10,169 nucleotides of DNA, from NCBI GenBank assembly GCA_934277495.1, contig CAKQUI010000083.1, positions 1 through 10,169 of the forward strand, read 5' to 3'. The position numbers and the translations under genes were made by a program. The stretch's first letter is position 1. The number at the start of each line of letters is the position of its first letter. Origin of the DNA: an uncultured Clostridia bacterium (GTDB lineage Bacteria; Bacillota; Clostridia; Peptostreptococcales; Anaerovoracaceae). A model generated the notes under the pieces. The model was not told the origin of the DNA and did no database searches. It saw only the letters and a program-made list of their open reading frames with translations. Positions 5,350-10,169 of this stretch are shown here, in pieces.

Positions 5350-6861
5350 ATGACAGACGAAAGAAAAGTCAACGCTTCAAACGAAACAAATGAACTGAAA
5401 CGTGGTATCAAAGGCTGGCAGGTCGCCTTCATCGGTATAGGTGGAGTAATCGGTTCATGCTATTTCCTGGGAATAGGTGCATGCCTTTCCAGCATGGGTC
5501 CTGCAGTTTTGATCGCATTCGCTGTTACAGGAATCATCGTTTACGGCACAATGATCGCTTATTCGGAGCTGCTTGTAAATGTTCCGAGAACAGGATCATT
5601 CGTGGCGTATACCAGTGAATTCCTGACCCCTACCATATCCACCGGATTCGGATGGGCGTTCTGGTTCAACTGGGTATGCTATGTTCCGTCAGAAGCGATA
5701 GCCGTTTCAACTGTACTTACAGGACTGATGGGCAACAACAGTTCCGTTACATATGTTGCTATAGCTATCGGAGCGATGGCAGCGATCACTCTCATAAATC
5801 TGTGTGCTGTTGATGTATTCGCAAAGATCGAGGCAGGTCTTGCGATAACCAAGGTGATCGTTATCATGGTATTCATAATTGCCGCATTCGGTATCTGGGT
5901 AGGTCTCTGGGGACAGAGCGACCATTACACAGGTTTCCTGGCAGGCGTTGTGAATTTCGGAGACGCTACGATGACATTCGGACAGAAGGTATTCCCTCTG
6001 GGTCTTATGGCTGTACTGGTGAATATGACAGTTGTACTGGTAACATTCCAGGGTACAGAGATCGTTGGTCTGGCAGCTGCAGAATCACAGAATCCTGAGG
6101 AATCGGTACCTAAGGCATGCAAGAGCGTTACATATCGTATAGCACTGCTCTACATGCTGCCGCTCGTACTCATTATCCTGGTTTATCCTTATGAACTGGC
6201 AAGCGATGCTAATCCGGTATTTGCAGATATCATGAACTACTACGGTATAGGCTGGCTGGGATTCGTATTCTCGGCAGTAGTACTGGTTGCAGCGTTCAGC
6301 TGTGCGAACACAGGCTTCTATGGTACAGTAAGATGTATGTTTGGTCTTTCCATCGAAGGTCTCGCACCTAAGTTCCTGAGCAAAGTAACTAAGTCAGGAA
6401 ATCCGAGAGGCGCTGTATTCTGGACACTGGGATTCATGTGGGTAGTACTTCTTCTGGGACTCATTTCAGAAGTTACAGGATATATGGAAAATCTTTATAC
6501 AAGTCTGCTGTCACTGTCAGGATTTACAGGAACGCTGGCATGGGTAGGAATAATACTGTCACATATATCACTCAGGAAAAAGCTCAAGAAGAACGGATAT
6601 GACCCTGAAATCTGCCTCAAGGCAAGAGTAAAGAAAGGTCAGACATGGATACCGTACTTCGCTGTAATAGCACAGCTGATATGCCTGATAATGCTGGCAT
6701 TCGAAGACTTGCTCATTTTCGCGATCGCATGTGATGCTATAGTTGTACCTATGATAGGATACCAGATCGCCAAGAAGACAGGTCATCTCAGGGATTCTTC
6801 AGAGATAGCATCGACAAACGAAACTACTTTCGAAGAACTGTTCCCTCCACGCAATAAATAA
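5350..6861 (+). CDS. APC-superfamily amino-acid permease (AAT-like)
   Basis: A 503-residue secondary transporter with about 12 membrane helices and hydrophilic ends. The first helix begins after LKRGIKGWQ and carries the unwound-helix motif IGIGGVIGSCYFLGIG (28-43). TM6-7 contain FQGTEIVGLAAAESQNPEES (233-252), close to the FQGTE(L/I)xGxAAGE signature of LysP/GabP-type AAT permeases. PRGAVFWTLG (352-361) is another family-typical segment. These features fit proton- or exchange-driven uptake of an amino acid. The exact substrate cannot be read from sequence, though basic or aromatic amino acids, or GABA, are common in this branch. ATG at 5350 is chosen because AAGGAGG (5338-5344) lies five bases upstream. 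An in-frame extension to 5245 would read through the leader dyad. The gene is probably monocistronic, ended by the hairpins downstream, and is followed by two NhaC transporters. Confidence 0.92.
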   Translation: MTDERKVNASNETNELKRGIKGWQVAFIGIGGVIGSCYFLGIGACLSSMGPAVLIAFAVTGIIVYGTMIAYSELLVNVPRTGSFVAYTSEFLTPTISTGFGWAFWFNWVCYVPSEAIAVSTVLTGLMGNNSSVTYVAIAIGAMAAITLINLCAVDVFAKIEAGLAITKVIVIMVFIIAAFGIWVGLWGQSDHYTGFLAGVVNFGDATMTFGQKVFPLGLMAVLVNMTVVLVTFQGTEIVGLAAAESQNPEESVPKACKSVTYRIALLYMLPLVLIILVYPYELASDANPVFADIMNYYGIGWLGFVFSAVVLVAAFSCANTGFYGTVRCMFGLSIEGLAPKFLSKVTKSGNPRGAVFWTLGFMWVVLLLGLISEVTGYMENLYTSLLSLSGFTGTLAWVGIILSHISLRKKLKKNGYDPEICLKARVKKGQTWIPYFAVIAQLICLIMLAFEDLLIFAIACDAIVVPMIGYQIAKKTGHLRDSSEIASTNETTFEELFPPRNK

Positions 6862-6907
6862 AATAATTTCAGAACCGGCGTGTTTCTGGTACTGAAAAAC
6901 ACACAGA

Positions 6908-6973
6908 AAAGAGCATCTGTATGGTATGTCCTCCAGGATACAGGATATACGGCAGATGCTCTTTATCTTTGTA
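6908..6973 (+). terminator. Long structured hairpin after the permease, probable terminator
   Basis: A perfect 12-bp stem, AAAGAGCATCTG (6908-6919) with CAGATGCTCTTT (6953-6964), encloses an inner helix, GTATGTCC (6924-6931) with GGATATAC (6943-6950). A moderately T-rich tail, TTTATCTTTGT, follows. It is longer and more elaborate than a standard terminator and may also stabilise the 3' end of the permease mRNA. Confidence 0.65.
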
Positions 6974-7015
6974 TCGTTTTTTATGCCTGATATGATGGAT
7001 CTGATAAAAAAATAC

Positions 7016-7047
7016 CATGCAGCAGTCAGAAGACTGCTGTGTTTTTT
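7016..7047 (+). terminator. Second intrinsic terminator downstream of the permease
   Basis: CAGCAGTC (7020-7027), loop AGAA, and GACTGCTG (7032-7039) form a perfect 8-bp stem, followed by TG and six T. An A7 run precedes the stem, so it could also end transcription on the opposite strand. It isolates the permease from the nhaC region. Confidence 0.88.
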
Positions 7048-7104
7048 GCATTGGATATCGTGCCTGAGAGTGTTTATTCGATGAACTGTTTTATCCTTTA
7101 TATA

Positions 7105-7127
7105 ACAGAAAAAAACGAGTTTTCTGT
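7105..7127. repeat. 8-bp inverted repeat in the nhaC upstream region
   Basis: ACAGAAAA (7105-7112) and TTTTCTGT (7120-7127) enclose a 7-nt loop. There is no T-tract after it on the + strand. It lies about 140 bp before the nhaC promoter; its role is unknown. The rest of 7048-7213 holds no gene that I can support. Confidence 0.4.
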
Positions 7128-7213
7128 CATAAGAGTCATGTTTTATCAAGTTATTTTCAAATAGATTAAAATCCTTGAATCGTTGCAAAACAAGGGTTTT
7201 ACACACTTGTTGT

Positions 7214-7242
7214 CGAATCGTCAAATACACCTTGATGTTTCG
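7214..7242. promoter_or_regulatory. Dyad just upstream of the nhaC -35 box
   Basis: CGAATCGTCAA (7214-7224) and TTGATGTTTCG (7232-7242) are inverted copies matching at 9 of 11 positions, with a 7-bp centre. The dyad ends four bases before the -35 box and is centred near -54 relative to the predicted start, a typical place for an activator. Confidence 0.45.
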
Positions 7243-7246
7243 CAAA

Positions 7247-7275
7247 TTGTCAGAAATAACAGTGATTGTTATAAT
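7247..7275 (+). promoter_or_regulatory. Sigma-A promoter for the first nhaC-family gene
   Basis: TTGTCA (7247-7252), a 17-bp spacer and a perfect TATAAT (7270-7275), with TGT directly before the -10 as an extended element. The predicted start is near 7282, leaving a leader of about 130 nt. Confidence 0.82.
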
Positions 7276-7284
7276 AATGTCAAG

Positions 7285-7313
7285 CAACATTATGTTGGAT
7301 ATATGTACATATA
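7285..7313 (+). promoter_or_regulatory. Two adjacent palindromes at the nhaC transcription start
   Basis: CAACAT-T-ATGTTG (7285-7297) is followed after two bases by the perfect 14-bp palindrome TATATGTACATATA (7300-7313). Together they cover about +3 to +31 of the predicted transcript, where a bound repressor would block the promoter. As RNA they could also form two small stems. Confidence 0.55.
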
Positions 7314-7412
7314 GAATCAGTTAATACAAAAAAACTATCAAAGTGGAAAAAGTTATTATTCGGTTCATAATTCTGAAAAGGAAAACACGTTATTTTTAGG
7401 AGGAAAAGGAAA

Positions 7413-8837
7413 ATGGACACGAAACCAATCAAGCGACCGAACTTTATACAAGCTATACTGGTTCTTGGCGTTATCGTAGCGATACTGATGCTCAGTATCA
7501 CTGTATGGGATGTTACAATTCAGATAGCACTTCTTGTTTCAATTATAATCGCATCGTGCTTTGCGATATATCTTGGATTCAAATGGGATGATATCCAGAA
7601 AATGATGATGGATGGCGTAATGAGTATGCTTATAGCAACCTTTATACTGATGCTCATTGGTGCCGTTATCGCAACATGGATAGCATCGGGAACTATACCG
7701 TATATAATCTATCTGGGACTCAAACTGATAAATCCTAAACTGTTCCTGGTATGCGCATGCCTGGCTGCATCATTCATGTCTATCGCATGCGGCAGCTCAT
7801 GGTCATCAGCAGGAACTGTAGGTATAGCTTTCATGGGTATCGGCGCAGGCCTCGGCATCAATCCGGCAATGACAGCAGGTGCTATCATATCAGGAGCATA
7901 CTTCGGAGATAAGCAGTCACCGTTCTCTGATACTACAAATCTGGCGTCAGCGATGTCAGGTACAACACTGTTTGAGCATATCGGATCGATGCTCTGGACT
8001 ACGACTCCATCATACATCATAACTCTGGCGATCTATACTGTGCTTGGTTTCACTGCACATGGAGGCGGAGACGTAGACACTTCGACAGCAAGTCTTTATC
8101 TGGAAAATCTGGATAAACACTTCAACCTGTCGCCGATCTGTCTGATACCGGTAGTAGTGCTGATCGTAGTAGTTATAAAGAAGGCTCCGGCTATCCCGGG
8201 ACTTGTGATCTCAGCGGTTCTTGGCGGAGTGATGGCGATAATACTGCAGGGTACATCACCGATAGATGTTGCAAATCTCATGTACAACGGATTCAGCATC
8301 GATTCAGGAGTTGAAGCTATCGATTCACTGCTGAACAGAGGCGGTATATCAAGCATGCTCTGGACTGTAGCGCTGTACTTCATGGCATGTATCCTGGGTA
8401 ATATCCTGGATGTCACAGGCGTTCTCAGAGCTGTGCTGGAAAAGATCGCAGGTGTTACGAAGAGAGCAAGCACTCTCATTACAGCAACTCTCTGTACATC
8501 ATTCTGCATGCAGGCTCTGACAGGTTCACTGGAAAGCTCCATGCTGATAACTTCAAAACTGTATGCTCCGGCGTATGATGATCTGAAGATCGACAGAAAA
8601 GTCCTGTCAAGGAGTCTTGAGGATACAGGAACGATGTGTGCGGCACTGATACCATGGAACTCCAATGGTATATTCATGGCAACGACGCTGGGTGTAGCAA
8701 CTCTGTCATACATACCTTACTGCTTCCTGGGTCTTATCAATCCGCTTATGGCTCTGCTCTTCGCCTTTACAGGAATAGGCGTATTCTACACTGACGGCAG
8801 AAAAAGAAAAAAAGGAAAGAAAGCAGAAGCTAAGTAA
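7413..8837 (+). CDS. NhaC-family Na+/H+ antiporter-like transporter
   Basis: A 474-residue membrane protein with about 11-12 helices and a Lys-rich cytoplasmic tail. NhaC-family hallmarks are in order: CGSSWSSAGTVGIAFMGIG (126-144), GAYFGDKQSPFSDTTNLA (161-178; D166 and D173), LNRGGI (307-312), and SRSLEDTGTMCAALIPWNSNG (399-419) followed by the LSYIPYCFLGLINP segment (431-444). Family members exchange Na+ for H+, or couple Na+/H+ to an organic acid as in MleN. The region where I recall TxDQYLSI in typical members reads TGSLESSML (370-378), so the usual Asp is missing there and substrate specificity is uncertain. The start is supported by AGGAGG (7398-7403), nine bases upstream of ATG. It has its own promoter and is followed by a strong terminator, so it is probably monocistronic. 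No symbol is given because the substrate is unclear. Confidence 0.88.
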   Translation: MDTKPIKRPNFIQAILVLGVIVAILMLSITVWDVTIQIALLVSIIIASCFAIYLGFKWDDIQKMMMDGVMSMLIATFILMLIGAVIATWIASGTIPYIIYLGLKLINPKLFLVCACLAASFMSIACGSSWSSAGTVGIAFMGIGAGLGINPAMTAGAIISGAYFGDKQSPFSDTTNLASAMSGTTLFEHIGSMLWTTTPSYIITLAIYTVLGFTAHGGGDVDTSTASLYLENLDKHFNLSPICLIPVVVLIVVVIKKAPAIPGLVISAVLGGVMAIILQGTSPIDVANLMYNGFSIDSGVEAIDSLLNRGGISSMLWTVALYFMACILGNILDVTGVLRAVLEKIAGVTKRASTLITATLCTSFCMQALTGSLESSMLITSKLYAPAYDDLKIDRKVLSRSLEDTGTMCAALIPWNSNGIFMATTLGVATLSYIPYCFLGLINPLMALLFAFTGIGVFYTDGRKRKKGKKAEAK

Positions 8838-8897
8838 GTGCGGAGGCTTCGGAATAAACTGCACAGGATGCAGGATATAATATGATATCAACAAGGG

Positions 8898-8933
8898 ACC
8901 GGTGCAGGTAAAACCTGTACCGGTTTTTCTTTG
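8898..8933 (+). terminator. Intrinsic terminator after the first nhaC-family gene
   Basis: ACCGGTGCAGGT (8898-8909) pairs along 12 positions, one of them G-U, with ACCTGTACCGGT (8913-8924) around an AAA loop. TTTTCTTT follows. It is very stable and close to the next promoter. Confidence 0.93.
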
Positions 8934-8958
8934 CAACAACATATAGTAATGATATAAT
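8931..8958 (+). promoter_or_regulatory. Promoter for the second nhaC-family gene
   Basis: TTGCAA (8931-8936), a 16-bp spacer and a perfect TATAAT (8953-8958) with an extended TGA just before it. The -35 box overlaps the tail of the preceding terminator. A second TATAAT at 9012-9017 has only a poor -35 (TTATCA, 15 bp away) and is less likely. Confidence 0.72.
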
Positions 8959-8960
8959 TT

Positions 8961-8970
8961 CCATATATGG
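8961..8970. promoter_or_regulatory. Palindrome at the start site of the second nhaC-family gene
   Basis: CCATATATGG is a perfect 10-bp palindrome three bases after the -10 box, covering the predicted transcription start. It is a possible operator; the AT-rich core makes chance a real alternative. Confidence 0.35.
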
Positions 8971-9042
8971 TACTGATGTCTGACAAGGAATTATCAATGT
9001 ACGGACTGATATATAATAACAGGAACAGGAGACAGAAATAGA

Positions 9043-10169
9043 ATGAAAGAAAGACGAAAAAGCACTTTTGGTATGGCGGCAGTTGTACTGCTGATAAATA
9101 TAGCAGTGCTGCTGGCAGGCGTAGTGATCCTGGGGCTGGAGCCCCATGTGCCGATACTTGTAAACATCGGGATCGTGATATGCTACGGAGTTTTTCTGCG
9201 AATACCCTGGGACGAGCTTATTGCCGGTATGCACAGTTCTGTGGCGGAATCTGTTGGCGTGTTCCTGACTATACTTATGGTGGGAGTAGTTGTAGGAACA
9301 TGGACTATGTGCGGTACTGTACCGATGATAATATATTACGGACTGATGATATTTTCACCGAAGTGGTTCCTTGTATCTATAATGCTGCTGTGTTTCATAA
9401 TGGCTTTCGTGACAGGATCATCGTGGACCACTGCGGGTACTCTCGGCGTGGCGTTCATGGGCGTAGGTATAAGCCTTGGTATACCAGCAGGTCTCACGGC
9501 AGGCTGTATACTTTCGGGGGCTCTCTGCGGTGATCTGCAGTCGCCATTTGGAGCTGCTACAAACCTTACAGCATCAGTTTCCAGAGTGGATCTGTATGAT
9601 ACGCTGCGTTCGCTGATGTACATAACAGTACCGTCCATCATAGGATGCGGCATCATCTTCACTGTGATGGGGGCTGGATACGGCAGCTCATCTGCAGACA
9701 GGTCCCAGGTCATGGAGATCATGAAGGGGCTTTCAGCTGATTTTCATTTCAGTCCGGTGCTGATACTTCCGGTGGTGCTTTTGCTTGTGATGATATTCAT
9801 GAAGGTACCTACAGTGCCGACGCTGATAACCGCATCCGTATGCGGAGTGGTGCTGTCCATAGTATGCCAGGGTGAGGCGCTGAAAGACAGTCTGAGGTCG
9901 ATGTATTCAGGTTATGTTTCGGAAACAGGCGTGAGTCTGCTGGATACGCTGCTGACAAGGGGCGGGCTGATGTCCATGGCTTCTACGATACTGCTGATAA
10001 TAATGGCTCTGGCACTGGCGGGATGTCTTGAGTGTACAGGTATAATGAATGCTGTTACAGAAAAGATAAGCAGTCTGCTGAAAGGTCGTTTCTCGCTGAT
10101 AATGACGTCGTACATAATGGGTACGCTGCTGAGTTTCTTCTCATCTGACTGTCATATGGCAATAGTGCT
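9043..10169 (+). CDS. Second NhaC-family transporter, divergent, cut by the right edge
   Basis: The first 375 residues of a frame open to the window end; the last 80-100 residues expected for the family lie beyond. It follows the family plan of its neighbour closely: GSSWTTAGTLGVAFMGVG (125-142), GALCGDLQSPFGAATN (159-174) and LLTRGG (303-308). The signature that normally reads GDKxSPxSDTTN is changed here: Lys is Leu165 and the SDT triplet is Gly170-Ala171-Ala172, removing a conserved Asp. SSDCHMAIV (367-375) keeps an Asp where its neighbour lacks one. The start ATG has AGGAG (9027-9031) 11 bases upstream. It is a diverged paralogue rather than a recent duplicate, and is probably a transporter with altered ion or substrate specificity. 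The visible part shows no frameshift or internal stop. Confidence 0.87.
   Translation, partial: MKERRKSTFGMAAVVLLINIAVLLAGVVILGLEPHVPILVNIGIVICYGVFLRIPWDELIAGMHSSVAESVGVFLTILMVGVVVGTWTMCGTVPMIIYYGLMIFSPKWFLVSIMLLCFIMAFVTGSSWTTAGTLGVAFMGVGISLGIPAGLTAGCILSGALCGDLQSPFGAATNLTASVSRVDLYDTLRSLMYITVPSIIGCGIIFTVMGAGYGSSSADRSQVMEIMKGLSADFHFSPVLILPVVLLLVMIFMKVPTVPTLITASVCGVVLSIVCQGEALKDSLRSMYSGYVSETGVSLLDTLLTRGGLMSMASTILLIIMALALAGCLECTGIMNAVTEKISSLLKGRFSLIMTSYIMGTLLSFFSSDCHMAIV

Noticed and set aside
6867..6897. TTTCAG/CTGAAA hairpin right after the permease as terminator
   Set aside because: The stem is interrupted and followed by an A-rich stretch, not T residues, so it does not look like a + strand terminator.
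6799..7290. 163-codon minus-strand frame across the permease-nhaC gap
   Set aside because: It runs through two terminators and the nhaC promoter, has no ribosome site and shows low-complexity, unrecognisable protein.
8096..8713. 205-codon open frame on the minus strand opposite nhaC
   Set aside because: A shadow of a strongly biased membrane-protein gene, with no start signals and no domain.
9180..9533. 117-codon plus-strand frame within the second nhaC gene
   Set aside because: It is a different frame of a gene whose own frame continues cleanly and carries all NhaC motifs.

Overview
The window looks like chromosomal DNA of a low-to-moderate-GC Bacillota, most likely an anaerobic Clostridia-type bacterium. 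The signs are strong AGGAGG-type ribosome binding sites, heavy use of ATA and AGA/AGG codons in most genes, sigma-A promoters with 17-bp spacers (several with an extended TGn -10), and short intrinsic terminators. All genes read left to right. No mobile element, rRNA, tRNA or convincing CRISPR array is visible.

Region 1 (1-260) holds the tail of an upstream unit: a 33-bp-period direct repeat at the left edge and a strong terminator. These are followed by a candidate promoter overlapped by a perfect 12-bp inverted repeat. Region 2 (260-4436) is a tightly packed five-gene operon: a TVP38/TMEM64 (VTT, DedA superfamily) membrane protein, CDP-diacylglycerol-serine O-phosphatidyltransferase (pssA), phosphatidylserine decarboxylase (psd), an OmpR/VanR-type response regulator and a VanS-like histidine kinase. 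PssA makes phosphatidylserine, Psd converts it to phosphatidylethanolamine, and the VTT protein may move lipid across the bilayer, by analogy with B. subtilis pssA-petA(ybfM)-psd. The two-component system encoded with them probably controls or responds to this envelope chemistry. That last link is inference.

Region 3 (4437-4895) is a single-gene unit for the ribosome-assembly RNA-binding protein YhbY, with its own consensus promoter and a terminator. Region 4 (4896-7047) has a promoter with a stem-loop at the predicted transcription start and a leader of about 190 nt. It leads into a large APC-superfamily amino-acid permease, followed by two tandem hairpins. Region 5 (7048-10169) has two NhaC-family transporters, each with its own promoter and nearby palindromes. 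The second runs off the right edge. The two NhaC proteins deviate from the usual family signatures at different, complementary positions, so their substrates are uncertain.

The most interesting points are the phospholipid/two-component operon with its inverted-repeat promoter, the Arg-to-Ser change in the PssA signature, and the signature changes in the NhaC pair.
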